From positions 397,524 to 461,523 of the forward strand of contig JALHMI010000002.1 in the NCBI GenBank assembly GCA_022844125.1: DNA of 64,000 nucleotides, read 5' to 3'. The translations under genes were made by a program, and so were the position numbers. Below, piece after piece: positions 51,693 to 61,355 of this stretch (within the stretch, counting starts at the first letter, position 1; every line of letters begins with the position of its first letter). The notes under the pieces are model-generated. The model was not told the origin of the DNA. It worked only from the letters and a program-made list of their open reading frames with translations, and made no database searches. This DNA is from Pirellulales bacterium (GTDB lineage: Bacteria > Planctomycetota > Planctomycetia > Pirellulales > PALSA-1355).

Positions 51693-54600
51693 TTAGTTCA
51701 GTTCGCTCTTGAGCTGCTCATAACCCTTGCGCTCAAACGGCGTAAACGGATTGTGCTCGGGGTGTAGTTCCTGAGCTTTTGCAATCGCGTCCTTGGCCGC
51801 CTCCAGGTTCCCGAGCTGCTTTTCGACCTGTGCCAGGTGATAGAACTTGGATGTCGTGGGACGATCTCCCACTGCCAGCCGGATGTCTGCCGCCGCTTCG
51901 TCATACTTGCCTTGTGCCATGTAGGCCAAGGCTCGGGTATCGATCAGGTCCGAACTCGGCCCCAAGACGGAAATCGCCTCTTGGATCAACTTCAGCGATT
52001 CGGCGCCGCGGGCAGGTGTCGGATTGGCGCCCGCCAATATAAACGCCAAGTTATTTTGCACAATGGCGCGGCCCATGCGAGACAGCTTCGGATCGGTTAG
52101 CATCTCTCGATAGATTCGCTCCACTTCGTCGTATCGCCCCAGCAGATCGTACATCTCGGCCTGCGCGAGCTGCAATTTTTGTGGATCACTCGATTCACTC
52201 GGAGCCGATCTGCTCCAGTCTTCAAGTTGCTTCCGCTGAGCGTCGGTGACCTTCTCGGGATAGTTCCGCAGATTCACCAACCCCACCGAGATGATATCGA
52301 GCAAGGGGATCTCCGCGCGTGCCTCGTCCAATAAGGCGAAAGATTGCTCGATATTCCCGCGCCGGCCGAGGAAGCCGGCCATGGCCACCTTGCCCGAAGT
52401 GGGTGACAGTCCCGCATACTCCTTCAACAGACGCTCGGTATCCGTGTACAGCTCCAGCGATTCCATCTGACCTGCCACATCCAGCAGGAGCGGCAATTGA
52501 TTCTGCGGCAAAGGCCGGGGCAACCAGCCTTCCAATACCTTGGCTGCTTCGGCCGGCTTTCCCTCATGCGCCAGCAACCGAGCCCGCAAAATTCGCACGC
52601 CACGAGCGGCCGGCGAAGTCGGCGGCGCCAGCGTGTTCTGCAACAACGACTCGGCGCGATCGACATACTGCCGTGCTTCGTCGAACTGGTCGCGCTCGTA
52701 CAGCATTTCGGCAAAAATTGTGACAACTTCAGGACTGTTTTCAAAGCGAGTCAAAGCGTCGGACATGATCGTTCTTCCCGACTGCCAATCGCCTTCGCGG
52801 TTGTAGAGCTGGGCCAGCGCTACAGCCTGCTGGGCCTCCAGCGGCTGCTGTGCACGCAGCTTCTCGAAAAGCTTAATGGCCTTCTGACGCGATGCAGGCT
52901 CCTCCAGTCGCGAGGAAAGCAGCGATAGCATGGCAATCATGTCCGGCCGAGACAACTCGCCGTTGACGGCGTTCTGTTCGATGAGCTTGACGGCTTCCAT
53001 CGTGCCCGCATAGTCACGGTCGGACGCCATGCTTTGCGCCTTCTGCGTGCGTGCCCAAGCCAACTGCGACTTCGCGGCCGGCTCCTCGGACTTGCCAGCC
53101 GCTTCGATGATCTCATCCAACTGCTGCTGCGCCTTGGCAAGCTCGTTGGTCAACAGATAGAACTCGGCAAGATGCCGAATCACCAGCAAGTCGCCCGGCT
53201 TCTGCGCCAAGGCCTGCTGGTACGATTTTTCCGCCAAATCATTCTTGCCGATGCGCTGATACAGGCGGGCCACCGAGAGCGGCTCCTCACCAATGTTCTT
53301 GATCGCTTCTTCGGTCACTGCCGCTGCGTCTTCCGGCTTGTTGTTTGCCATCAGACGCCGAACCAGAAATTCCCAGGCACGAGCCAGCTTGGGGCCTTTC
53401 TCAGTGGCTTTACGGAACTCCGCTTCTGCTCCCTGGCCGTCACCGGTGGATTCCAACAGCTCCCCTAACCACATGTAATTGGACGGATTCTCGGGCTCCT
53501 TTTCGATATCCTTGCGAACCATTGCAATTGCTTGTTGGGAATCGCCGCTCTTGAGCTTAACCGCTTGACCAATTCGACGCATTGCCTCGGGCTGATTAAA
53601 GTCGCCCAAATACTTCATCGCATCGTTGGCTTCGGTGTATCGCCCAGTTGCATAGAGCAGCGTCACCAATTTGCGCGCCGCAATTTCCTGACCAGTTTGA
53701 GAATAGGAAAGCGAGCGTTGCAGATCGGAAATCGCGACATTGAGATCTCCTTCCAGCTGGTTGATGTCCGACCGCAGCCGCCACAACGGCGCCCATTCTG
53801 CCCGAGTCGCAATCGCTTCGTCCACCAGCTTGCGCGCTTCAGAAAGCGTGCGATGCTCTTCGGCGGTCAGTGGCGTCGATTTTTCGGCACGAGCGCTCAC
53901 CATTTTCTGGACCAGGCGCGATGCCAGTCCGTACCGATACAGCGTGCTCTGTGGTCCAAAAACGGGCGAAGATTTCAGATTATCAATGATCTCTTCGACG
54001 GTGGCTTCATCGCGACGTTCCAACGCCAGTTCCAGTAACAGTTGGCGAATTCGTGCATTACTGGGTTCGGCGGACATGACTGCCTTCAGACAGCGTTTGC
54101 CGTTCTCGTAGTCACCCGCCACCAGATAGGCTGATCCTAGCTGCCCGAGAATCGCTTGCTGCTGGGCAGGCTCAAACTGCTTGATGCCCGCCTCAATGTT
54201 TTGCAGTTGCTCGGAGGTCTTCTCGCCGCCTTCGCGGGAAACGACTTTGATTCTCTCGATCACCAACGGTGCCGATGGTCCCAGTTCTTTCTCAGCCAGC
54301 GTGAGCAATTGTGGCAGTCGATCCCGGTACTTATCCTCAGACGCCATCAGTTTGCTTAGCATCAACCAAACGGTAACGTCTTTCGGATTCTCTTTCCGCA
54401 ACGATCCCAGAATGCCGAGCGATTCGTCCACTTTGCCCTGGGCGAGCAGCAAATTGGCTTGCAACAAGCGATTTTGCAACGCCGTGCGCTGGCCGCTGCT
54501 CTCGACAAGCTTGGAAAGCTGTTCGGTACGCTCCCAGTTGCGCTCTTCAGCCGGCTTGCTCAATTCCTGATTCACAACGATTTGCAGGATTTCCCCCTGA

Positions 54601-56063
54601 AGCGCGCCGGCGCCTTCGGCTGCCTGTGCCAAAAGGTTAACGGATGCCTCGGCCTCGTCGTGGCGTCCTAGTGCTTGCAGCGCCCCCACTTCGCCGAGTC
54701 GCGCTTCGACAAGGTTGGGGAAATCGCCCAAGATGCGGCGATAAACCTCCAATTGCCGATCCGACATTCCCAGGATGGCATAGCAGCGGCCCAGCAGCGT
54801 ATTAACCGCATTCATCTGCACCGGCCCCTGCCGCTCCAGGGCGGGCCGAACTCGCTCCAACTCGCGGGCAGCATCCAGAAACTTCCCTCGCCCCACACCG
54901 ATGCGGGCTTTCTGATAGGCCACGGTCTCGGCCGGAATCGATGACACCTTGCTCATCTGCTCGCAGGTTTCACTGGCCGCGTCCAAATCTCGAAGCTGGA
55001 ACTGAAGTTCGACCAGCTGCTCGAGCAACTGTCGCGGACTGTCCGCCGCCTTGATGCCAGCTTTCAACTCCTCGGCCGCCTTATCCGTCTGCTTTTGCAC
55101 TTGCGCGAGCATCGCTCGTCGCAAGTAAACATCCGCTCGCTTCGGATGCAGCTTCAGCAGGCGATCCAGCAATTCCTGCGAGGTCTTGAAATCCTGCTCA
55201 ACCATGGCCGTCGATGCCAAAAGTAGCAGCGCGTCCGCATTCTCCGGTTCGATCGCGGTGGCCTTCTTCAGCTCTTCTTGAATCTGGCCAAACAGCGTCT
55301 TCTGTAAGTCCTTTCCCTCGGGCGTGTCCGGCCGCACTTTTTGCCATGTCTGCGACAGATAATTGGCCCGGGCAACGTGGGCCTTTGCGGATTCCGGATT
55401 CCATTCAACCAGTTTTTCCATCACCGCGTCCGCCAGGGCCGGGTCACCGTCTTTACCCTGCAGTACTCCGGCTAACATCACGAACGCATCAACCTCTTTC
55501 GCAGTCGTAGGAGGCTCGGGCGCGAACTGCTTCGTCTCAGCGTCATAGCCAACCATTTTCTCGAGTTCGCTTCGAGCCTTCTGCGGCTCCTTGCTGTAGA
55601 AGTAGCATGCAGCTTCTTTGAGCGGAATCGATGTGTCCTTGCTGCCCTGCTCTTTGAGATAACGGAGGTGATCCTGGGCATCGGCAACTCGGCCCATCGC
55701 GAGCGTGTAGTCGATGAGTGTCATCCGCACGCTATCCAGATCGGGATAACGTCGAACTGCCTCCTCGAGAACCGTGTACGCCTTGAAAAAATCGTTTCGC
55801 GTGGCCTTGGGATCCTTCGCCACATCGACCGTCAATTCGGCAAGCGCCTTGTATCCATCGCGATCATCCCGGTGTCGCAGGTACTGGCTGTAGAGCTTCA
55901 CTGCCTCTGCGTTGTTGCCGGCTGTCCGCGCGACTTCCGCCTGAACCTTGAGTGATTCGGCATTCCGGTCAACTTGGTAGCCATGGAGGAAGTGGACGCC
56001 CACAACCGAGAATACCGCGATGCCAACAAGCCACAGAGCCAGTTTCACGTTCAGGCGTTTCAT
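51693..56063 (-). CDS. Very large membrane-anchored TPR protein
   Basis: 1456 aa. A single membrane helix near residues 10-26 ('LALWLVGIAVFSVVGVHFLHG') is followed by about 25-30 tetratricopeptide-type repeats covering the rest, e.g. 'VDESLGILGSLRKENPKDVTVWLMLSKLM' and 'DLAEKSYQQALAQKPGDLLVIRHLAEFYLLT'. The N-terminus probably stays inside and the repeats extend to the periplasm, or it is a signal anchor. The layout resembles PrsT-type TPR proteins of exopolysaccharide/PEP-CTERM systems, though I see no lipobox. A Wza-like export gene is divergent from it at 56.6 kb. Likely a scaffold for envelope assembly (inference). Confidence 0.9.
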   Translation of the reverse strand: MKRLNVKLALWLVGIAVFSVVGVHFLHGYQVDRNAESLKVQAEVARTAGNNAEAVKLYSQYLRHRDDRDGYKALAELTVDVAKDPKATRNDFFKAYTVLEEAVRRYPDLDSVRMTLIDYTLAMGRVADAQDHLRYLKEQGSKDTSIPLKEAACYFYSKEPQKARSELEKMVGYDAETKQFAPEPPTTAKEVDAFVMLAGVLQGKDGDPALADAVMEKLVEWNPESAKAHVARANYLSQTWQKVRPDTPEGKDLQKTLFGQIQEELKKATAIEPENADALLLLASTAMVEQDFKTSQELLDRLLKLHPKRADVYLRRAMLAQVQKQTDKAAEELKAGIKAADSPRQLLEQLVELQFQLRDLDAASETCEQMSKVSSIPAETVAYQKARIGVGRGKFLDAARELERVRPALERQGPVQMNAVNTLLGRCYAILGMSDRQLEVYRRILGDFPNLVEARLGEVGALQALGRHDEAEASVNLLAQAAEGAGALQGEILQIVVNQELSKPAEERNWERTEQLSKLVESSGQRTALQNRLLQANLLLAQGKVDESLGILGSLRKENPKDVTVWLMLSKLMASEDKYRDRLPQLLTLAEKELGPSAPLVIERIKVVSREGGEKTSEQLQNIEAGIKQFEPAQQQAILGQLGSAYLVAGDYENGKRCLKAVMSAEPSNARIRQLLLELALERRDEATVEEIIDNLKSSPVFGPQSTLYRYGLASRLVQKMVSARAEKSTPLTAEEHRTLSEARKLVDEAIATRAEWAPLWRLRSDINQLEGDLNVAISDLQRSLSYSQTGQEIAARKLVTLLYATGRYTEANDAMKYLGDFNQPEAMRRIGQAVKLKSGDSQQAIAMVRKDIEKEPENPSNYMWLGELLESTGDGQGAEAEFRKATEKGPKLARAWEFLVRRLMANNKPEDAAAVTEEAIKNIGEEPLSVARLYQRIGKNDLAEKSYQQALAQKPGDLLVIRHLAEFYLLTNELAKAQQQLDEIIEAAGKSEEPAAKSQLAWARTQKAQSMASDRDYAGTMEAVKLIEQNAVNGELSRPDMIAMLSLLSSRLEEPASRQKAIKLFEKLRAQQPLEAQQAVALAQLYNREGDWQSGRTIMSDALTRFENSPEVVTIFAEMLYERDQFDEARQYVDRAESLLQNTLAPPTSPAARGVRILRARLLAHEGKPAEAAKVLEGWLPRPLPQNQLPLLLDVAGQMESLELYTDTERLLKEYAGLSPTSGKVAMAGFLGRRGNIEQSFALLDEARAEIPLLDIISVGLVNLRNYPEKVTDAQRKQLEDWSRSAPSESSDPQKLQLAQAEMYDLLGRYDEVERIYREMLTDPKLSRMGRAIVQNNLAFILAGANPTPARGAESLKLIQEAISVLGPSSDLIDTRALAYMAQGKYDEAAADIRLAVGDRPTTSKFYHLAQVEKQLGNLEAAKDAIAKAQELHPEHNPFTPFERKGYEQLKSELN

Positions 56064-56623
56064 GTCTTACCCAAAGTCCGAAGAAGGAGCTCGAACGATT
56101 CGATTTCGAACGAGCTAGAAGGGGTGCCCGGAGGCACGCAACACCAACACTCATTAAGGGGCGACGATACGCAGAGCTGCTCGAGAATCAGTCGCCGACA
56201 GCGACCAATTCCGTGCCCGCTGATGGCTTCCGCCCAAGGAATCCCACAAATGCGTGCAATTTCTATCCTACTTGTCCCCCTAGTGCTGTCAACGAACCTC
56301 ACGTGCTCCTCAGAATTGCGTCTCCGATTGCTTCCACTACGATGCGGGTCCAGCCAAAGATCAGCAAGATATGGTGTTAATCCAGGAAATTCAGCGAATC
56401 CAGGGTACTCAGGGAGATTCAAGTTAACGCACAGATAGCAATTGAGAAGTCTGAAATCGCAAAGTTATGGTTCAAAACCAGGCGCTTTTCAGATCGAAGC
56501 AAAGAGTTGGGGGGAGTTTGCCGATTAGTAGGGCTGTAACGGTCGGGAGGACGGTGCGGGCGGTACGTGCGCCTGTTGCCAGCAGTGCTTCCGCCCAGGG
56601 CCCCAATCGGTGACACGGGACAC
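56064..56623. other. Divergent intergenic region (560 bp) between TPR and Wza-like genes
   Basis: No gene is supported: frames are short and lack ribosome sites. The right half has a possible promoter for the Wza-like gene at 56442-56471. The base composition is more A/T-rich than its neighbours, as expected for a regulatory region. Confidence 0.45.
56442..56471 (+). promoter_or_regulatory. Possible promoter for the Wza-like gene
   Basis: TTGAGA at 56442-56447 and TATGGT at 56466-56471 with an 18-base spacer. Five and four matches to consensus. This would give a leader of about 145 bases. Confidence 0.3.
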
Positions 56624-57727
56624 ATGGTCGCTTCGACGTCTCACCTGCGACGGACCGCGCTTTTGGTGGTGCTCTGCCTGGTTTCGACCAGCAGCGGCTG
56701 CTATTCGCTGGTCACCCGGCCCCAGCCCCGCCTGGTCGGCGGACAAGCGCCCGACCACACGGGCCTGGCCGTCCCGACCGAGAAGGACAAGACCACGCTC
56801 CCGCCCTACACGGTCGAGCCGCCGGACATCCTGTTCATTGAAGCCATTCGCGTGGTGCCCAAGCCCCCTTATCACATCCAGGGCTCGGACATCGTCAGTA
56901 TCCAGCTTGTGGGCGGCTTCCCCACGGCGCCTACCGGCGGCGGACCGGCCGGCGACCAGTACGTCGTCAGCCCGGCAGGCAAGATCGATCTGGGCCCCGT
57001 CTACGGGGACGCCGGGCGGGTCAAGATCAGCGGCCTGACCGAAGAAGAAGCCCAGGAAGCGATCGAGGAGTCGCTCCGCCAGGTGCTCAAGGCCCCGCAG
57101 GTCTCGGTCCAACTGGTGATGTCGGCCGGCATGCAGCCGATCACCGGCGAGCACCTGGTCGGACCCGACGGCACGGTGAACCTGGGCAGTTATGGCTCGG
57201 TGTACGTGGCCGGCATGACGGTCGAAGAAGCCACCGCGGCGATCAACCAGCACCTGTCCGAGTACCTGGACAATCCGCAGGTCTCGCTGAGCGTGTTCGC
57301 CTACAACAGCAAGGTGTATTACGTTGTGACCGAAGGCGCCGGACTGGGCGACACCCTGGCCCGGTTCCCGATCACCGGCAACGAAACCGTGCTCGACGCG
57401 CTCTCGCAGGTCAACGGCCTGACGCGGGTCTCGAGCAAGCGGATCTGGATCGCCCGGCCCGTCGAGGGGGGCGCCGGCTGCGACGTGATCCTGCCGGTCG
57501 ACTGGAAAGAGATCACCGCCGGGGGCGCCACGGCCAGCAACTACCAGGTCCTGCCGGGCGACCGGATCTTCATCGCTCAGGATCCGCTGATCGCGCTCGA
57601 CTCGATGCTCAACCGCTTCATCGCCCCGATGGAACGCATCTTCGGCGTGACCCTGCTCGGCACCCAGGCCGTCCAAACCATCAACCGCAGCCCGCTCGGC
57701 TTCGGCCAGCAAGGCGCCGGCTTCTAA
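56624..57727 (+). CDS. Polysaccharide export outer-membrane lipoprotein (Wza-like)
   Basis: 367 aa from the ATG at 56624, giving a lipoprotein signal peptide (LVVLCLVSTSSGC, lipobox Cys near residue 27). The family's poly_export domain is clear: 'VEPPDILFIEAIRVVPKPPYHIQGSDIVSIQL', with 'DQYVVSPAGKIDLGPVYGDAGRVKISGLTEEEA', then two SLBB-like stretches ('VGPDGTVNLGSYGSVYVAGMTVEEA' and 'NYQVLPGDRIFIAQDP'). Wza-type proteins form the outer-membrane exit for exopolysaccharide. No Wzc or polymerase lies in the window, but the TPR and KaiC-like genes are divergent neighbours. GC-rich relative to the intergenic region. Confidence 0.9.
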   Translation: MVASTSHLRRTALLVVLCLVSTSSGCYSLVTRPQPRLVGGQAPDHTGLAVPTEKDKTTLPPYTVEPPDILFIEAIRVVPKPPYHIQGSDIVSIQLVGGFPTAPTGGGPAGDQYVVSPAGKIDLGPVYGDAGRVKISGLTEEEAQEAIEESLRQVLKAPQVSVQLVMSAGMQPITGEHLVGPDGTVNLGSYGSVYVAGMTVEEATAAINQHLSEYLDNPQVSLSVFAYNSKVYYVVTEGAGLGDTLARFPITGNETVLDALSQVNGLTRVSSKRIWIARPVEGGAGCDVILPVDWKEITAGGATASNYQVLPGDRIFIAQDPLIALDSMLNRFIAPMERIFGVTLLGTQAVQTINRSPLGFGQQGAGF

Positions 57728-57787
57728 GCAGATACCCGTTCGACCAGGTTCAACATGCAAAGCTTTTTAATTGGACAGGGACGCCCG

Positions 57788-58798
57788 ATGGTTCTCAACG
57801 CCAGGCATTTCGCACTCGCGACGCTTGCAGTGGTCTCGTTGAACTGCATCTCAACGAACGCCGTTGGGCAAGTGATGCCCTATCGCGCCGCTCCGACTTG
57901 CAAGGGACCATGTGGATCACCATTGTGTGGTCCTTGCAACGCGCACGCGCCATACAATTATGTGCCGACCAAGTGGCGGCGCTGGCCAGTTGTGCAAGCA
58001 TCGGCGACGATGGCTCCGGAGGAACTTCCTGTTCCGACGCCTGCCAAGGTGCCTCGCGAACAACAGCCTTCGACAGACGACCTTGTTCCACAGTTGCCAA
58101 TGACGCCTGATCTGCCGGAAGGCACGCCAGGACCGACGACGCAACCGTCCGGACCATTGACGCCACCGTTCGGAGAGTCTCCTTCTTCGCTGCCGTTTGG
58201 CGATCAGCCGCGGGTGCCCGTGTTTGGAGATGACCCGCAAGCACCTCCTTCGGCAGCCGATCCGCAGCGTTCGCCATTCAGCGACGAACCGCCGCAGCCA
58301 CCGGCGGAAGGTGAAGAGCCACTTCATGGCAATGAGTCAACGACGCCCGCGGCACCAGGAATTCCTGGCGCCACGACGACGCCCGGCGCGGGGCAGGGCG
58401 AAGCATCGTCGCCGGACAGGCCGGACGCCGGCATGCCGTTCGACGTTGGCCCTCCGCAGATGCCTGCCGACGACCCTTTCAAAGACGACCCGGACCAGGA
58501 ACCCAACACGGGAGCGCGACACGAGCAAGCGTATCGCGAGACCTACGGGATTGCCCGCACGGATGCTTCCGGCGCAGCGGAGTCGCGGCCGTCGGAGTCG
58601 GCGGACGCGGACGAACCACGCCTGTTGCACGCCGATGGCGGCAGCCTGGAGGCGGCTCGACTGCCGGCGGAGCAGATCGAGCCCAATCCATTGCGGCAAG
58701 TCAGTCACCCCGGGCGGCGTACCGTGGCCACCGGAACGATCGCTTCGCCGAGCAAACCCTCGGCGGGCTGGCGTCGCAATCCGTTGCGTGAACGCTAA
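57788..58798 (+). CDS. Secreted Pro/Asp/Glu-rich protein, unknown
   Basis: 336 aa from the ATG at 57788, beginning a signal peptide (NARHFALATLAVVSLNCISTNAVGQ). A short Cys-containing segment follows ('PTCKGPCGSPLCGPCNAH', five Cys). From residue about 75 to 260 it is Pro-, Asp-, Glu- and Gly-rich with imperfect 'PFG(D/E)xP' repeats, so extended and disordered. Charged, less Pro-rich sequence occupies the end. It follows the Wza-like gene by 60 bases and may be co-transcribed, so it could be a matrix or envelope protein. No family recognised. Confidence 0.72.
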   Translation: MVLNARHFALATLAVVSLNCISTNAVGQVMPYRAAPTCKGPCGSPLCGPCNAHAPYNYVPTKWRRWPVVQASATMAPEELPVPTPAKVPREQQPSTDDLVPQLPMTPDLPEGTPGPTTQPSGPLTPPFGESPSSLPFGDQPRVPVFGDDPQAPPSAADPQRSPFSDEPPQPPAEGEEPLHGNESTTPAAPGIPGATTTPGAGQGEASSPDRPDAGMPFDVGPPQMPADDPFKDDPDQEPNTGARHEQAYRETYGIARTDASGAAESRPSESADADEPRLLHADGGSLEAARLPAEQIEPNPLRQVSHPGRRTVATGTIASPSKPSAGWRRNPLRER

Positions 58799-59087
58799 CA
58801 CCACATGCTGTCAACCCCAGCCGGGTGTTTCCCGTCATCGAATCACGCTCCGCGAACCGATACTGGTACGTGGCGAGCGCGAGTTGCTTGGCCGGCGGAC
58901 AGGTAATCACCGGCTCACCTTGGCGCATACTGCAATATCCGTTAGGGTACGCGCGCCGCGTCGAAAGCCTTTGCTGGCAGGTTTATGGTCAGCGTCGAGG
59001 CAGACGAGCGCAAAGGACTGTGCGACGACGTTAACGCTGATTCAAGCCATCGCTTCAGACGCGACTGGTTCCAGGCAGGAGGCCGAG

Positions 59088-59609
59088 ATGAATCCTCAGC
59101 AGCGCGAGCAATTGCGGGTTCACATCCGTTGGATGATTCGCCGCGATATGGCGGAGGTTCTCGATATCGAGCGAGAAGGATTCGAATTCTCCTGGAGCGA
59201 GGAGGACTTCATCCGGTGCTTGCGTCAGCGCAACTGCATCGGGATGGTCGCCGAGCATGATGAGCGGGTCGTGGGCTTCATGATTTACGAGCTGCACCGC
59301 ACGCGGCTGCACCTGTTGAACTTTGCCGTGGCAGAGGACATCCGCCGGCAGCGCGTCGGCACGCAGATGTTGAGCAAGTTGCTGGCCAAGTTGTCCGCGC
59401 AACGGCGAACCCGGATTGCACTCGAAGTGCGTGAGACCAACCTTTCCGCGCAGCTTTTCTTCCGCAGTCTGGGGTTTCGCGCCGTTTCCGTGTTGCGCGA
59501 CTTCTACGACGATACGACAGAGGACGCGTACCTCATGCAGTATCGCTATCGCGCGGCGGAATCTGCGGACATCCTTCCGATCAACCGGATCACGAAACTC
59601 GCGGGTTGA
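59088..59609 (+). CDS. rimI: Ribosomal-protein-alanine N-acetyltransferase
   Basis: 173 aa from the ATG at 59088, chosen for the AGGAGG 6 bases upstream. A GNAT fold: 'MIRRDMAEVLDIEREGFEFSWSEEDFIRCL', the family's 'FAVAEDIRRQRVGTQMLSKLL' with the acetyl-CoA loop, and 'LEVRETNLSAQLFFRSLGFRAVSVLRDFY'. RimI acetylates the N-terminus of ribosomal protein S18 (and other substrates). The open frame extends upstream through non-coding sequence and was trimmed. Confidence 0.9.
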   Translation: MNPQQREQLRVHIRWMIRRDMAEVLDIEREGFEFSWSEEDFIRCLRQRNCIGMVAEHDERVVGFMIYELHRTRLHLLNFAVAEDIRRQRVGTQMLSKLLAKLSAQRRTRIALEVRETNLSAQLFFRSLGFRAVSVLRDFYDDTTEDAYLMQYRYRAAESADILPINRITKLAG

Positions 59610-59630
59610 TTTGGCAAATCTCGCGACCGC

Positions 59631-60113
59631 TCACAGCGGGATGTGTGTGAGCTCCATTTCCGGCAGTCGCACGATGGCCATCGTATGCGGTTGGGCTCGA
59701 TAGAGCGCGCCGGGGTTCAGCACCAGCGTGTCGCCCTCACGATGCTGTTCGGGTTGATGCGTGTGTCCGTAACACACCAGATCAAATTCACCGGAAGCAA
59801 TGGCTTCGCGCAGCCGGGAGGTTTCGTCGCCGTGCAGCAGGGCAATCCGGCGGCCGGCGAGCTGCAAACGGCCAAATCTGCCGTGGCACTGCTGACCACA
59901 GGCGTCGATTGCGGCGAAGAGCGTGGCCTGATCATCGTCGACGTTGCCGAACACAAAATGACTCGGCCAAGCGCTGAAAAGCTTGACGATTGCTTCGGAT
60001 CCGATGTCGCCACAGTGCAGCACCTGGTCCACGTCCAGGCTCGACAGCATACGGATCGCACGCTGTGTGTTGGCAACGTGACCGTGGGTATCACTGACAA
60101 TCCCTAGCAGCAT
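59631..60113 (-). CDS. YfcE/MJ0936-type phosphodiesterase
   Basis: 160 aa. Compact calcineurin-like phosphoesterase with all metal motifs: 'LGIVSDTHGHVANTQRAI' (D-x-H), 'VLHCGDIGSEAI' (G-D), 'HFVFGNVDDD' (GN-x-D in place of GNHD), 'RIALLHGDE' (H-G-D) and 'DLVCYGHTHQPE' (GHTH). Members hydrolyse simple phosphodiesters. It is convergent with rimI, 21 bases apart, and divergent from the PlsC gene. Confidence 0.92.
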   Translation of the reverse strand: MLLGIVSDTHGHVANTQRAIRMLSSLDVDQVLHCGDIGSEAIVKLFSAWPSHFVFGNVDDDQATLFAAIDACGQQCHGRFGRLQLAGRRIALLHGDETSRLREAIASGEFDLVCYGHTHQPEQHREGDTLVLNPGALYRAQPHTMAIVRLPEMELTHIPL

Positions 60114-60239
60114 CCGAGCAGCTCCTCAGCCGAAGATTTGCGGGCGCCGGCGGAATCGCTCGCCCCGGCAGCCATCCCAAGATATAGTTTGGGGCACCAC
60201 CTTGTCCGAAATCGAGCCCCCAAGCTGAATGTTTTTGTC

Positions 60240-61049
60240 ATGGACCGCGCGACGACAGTAGCAACCGTGGCCGCAGTGGGCTTGAGCCTCGGGCTCGCGG
60301 TTTGGGTTCTGGTCGCCTGGCGCAGGTCAAGATTCACATTCTTTCAAGCCTTCTTGGCCTTTGGAAATCTGTTCTTTGCCCGCGTGCTGTGGCGGACCGA
60401 GCGAAGCGGGTTGCTGCCGGTGGGTCCAGGAGAAGGCGCGCTCATCGTCTGCAACCATTCGAGCGGGGTCGACCCCAATGTGATCCAGGTCTGCACCGAC
60501 CGAGTGGTTCACTGGATGGTTGCCCGTGAATACTTCGAAATGCCCGTGTTGAACTGGGCCTTTCGCGCAACGAACACGATTCCGGTGAATCGAGCGGGCG
60601 TGGACACGGCATCGACCAAGATGGCGATTCGGCTTGCGCAAGGGGGTGGATTAGTCGGTCTCTTTCCGGAGGGACGGATAAACACGACCGACGAGCTGCT
60701 GCTGCCAGGCCGCCCGGGCGCGGCCTTGATTGCCTTGCGAGCGCGGGTGAAGGTGATTCCCTGCTATGTTTCGGGCGTGCCGTACGATGGAACGCCGCTG
60801 GGGAGTCTGAGAATGCCAGGGCGAGCACGCGTGGCGATTGGCCAGCCAATCGATCTGACCCCTTACTTCGGACGCGAAGGAGATAAGCAGGTCCTGGAGG
60901 AACTCACCAAGCGCATGCTCGTGGAGATCGCGAGTCTGGCTGGAGTTCCCGACTATCAGCCGAAGTTGGCGGGGCGCCAGTGGAAGAACGGCGAAGCTGC
61001 AGAAGCCGGCCGCGCCGAGGCGGCTCACGGTGTGGCCGACACCGGCTAG
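60240..61049 (+). CDS. 1-acyl-glycerol-3-phosphate acyltransferase family protein (PlsC-like)
   Basis: 269 aa from the ATG at 60240. A hydrophobic N-terminus (about 6-26) is followed by motif I NHSSGVDP at residues 72-79 (His73, Asp78), motif II near 'FRATNTIPVNRAG', motif III 'VGLFPEGRIN' and motif IV 'VIPCYVSGVPYDG'. The H-x4-D spacing is as in the family. It adds the second acyl chain to lysophosphatidate or acylates related lipids. The C-terminal 35 residues are charged and not part of the domain. No start region other than this ATG keeps the family N-terminus. Confidence 0.88.
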   Translation: MDRATTVATVAAVGLSLGLAVWVLVAWRRSRFTFFQAFLAFGNLFFARVLWRTERSGLLPVGPGEGALIVCNHSSGVDPNVIQVCTDRVVHWMVAREYFEMPVLNWAFRATNTIPVNRAGVDTASTKMAIRLAQGGGLVGLFPEGRINTTDELLLPGRPGAALIALRARVKVIPCYVSGVPYDGTPLGSLRMPGRARVAIGQPIDLTPYFGREGDKQVLEELTKRMLVEIASLAGVPDYQPKLAGRQWKNGEAAEAGRAEAAHGVADTG

Positions 61050-61355
61050 CCGCGGATTGGCGTTTCTACACGCATCCGCTGACGGCAAAGCCGGGTCATG
61101 GGTCGTCCTGTGCTTTGATCGTGCGCTTCCCGCGGTCACGAGTTCGACACGCCGCAAGGTTTTCAGAGTTTGCGTGTCGCGGCATTTTTCCCGAAAAAGA
61201 AGAGAGAACAATTGACACATTAAAAGCCGCGCAGTTTATAATGCCTGAATCAATCGTAGGGTCACTCCCCCGCCGTCCTGGCGGACCCCTGCCTCCGCTA
61301 AACAATCGCTTGCACGACTTGCCGCCATCCGCAGCCAAGTACAGGGACCAACTAG
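61050..61355. other. Intergenic region upstream of the large secreted protein (306 bp)
   Basis: No gene supported. It contains a near-perfect promoter (61210-61240). After the promoter, a leader of about 110 bases leads to the ATG at 61356. The left part after the PlsC stop contains no obvious terminator. Confidence 0.5.
61210..61240 (+). promoter_or_regulatory. Promoter of the large secreted protein
   Basis: Perfect TTGACA (61210-61215) and perfect TATAAT (61235-61240) separated by 19 bases, slightly longer than the optimum of 17. An AT-rich spacer start (CATTAAAA) adds to the picture. Confidence 0.6.

Noticed and set aside
56060..56422. Short minus-strand frame upstream of the TPR gene
   Set aside because: No signal, domain or ribosome site; the region behaves as intergenic.
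58197..59087. Upstream extension of the rimI frame
   Set aside because: Arg/Thr-rich shadow of the Pro-rich gene; the GNAT domain and ribosome site indicate the start at 59088.
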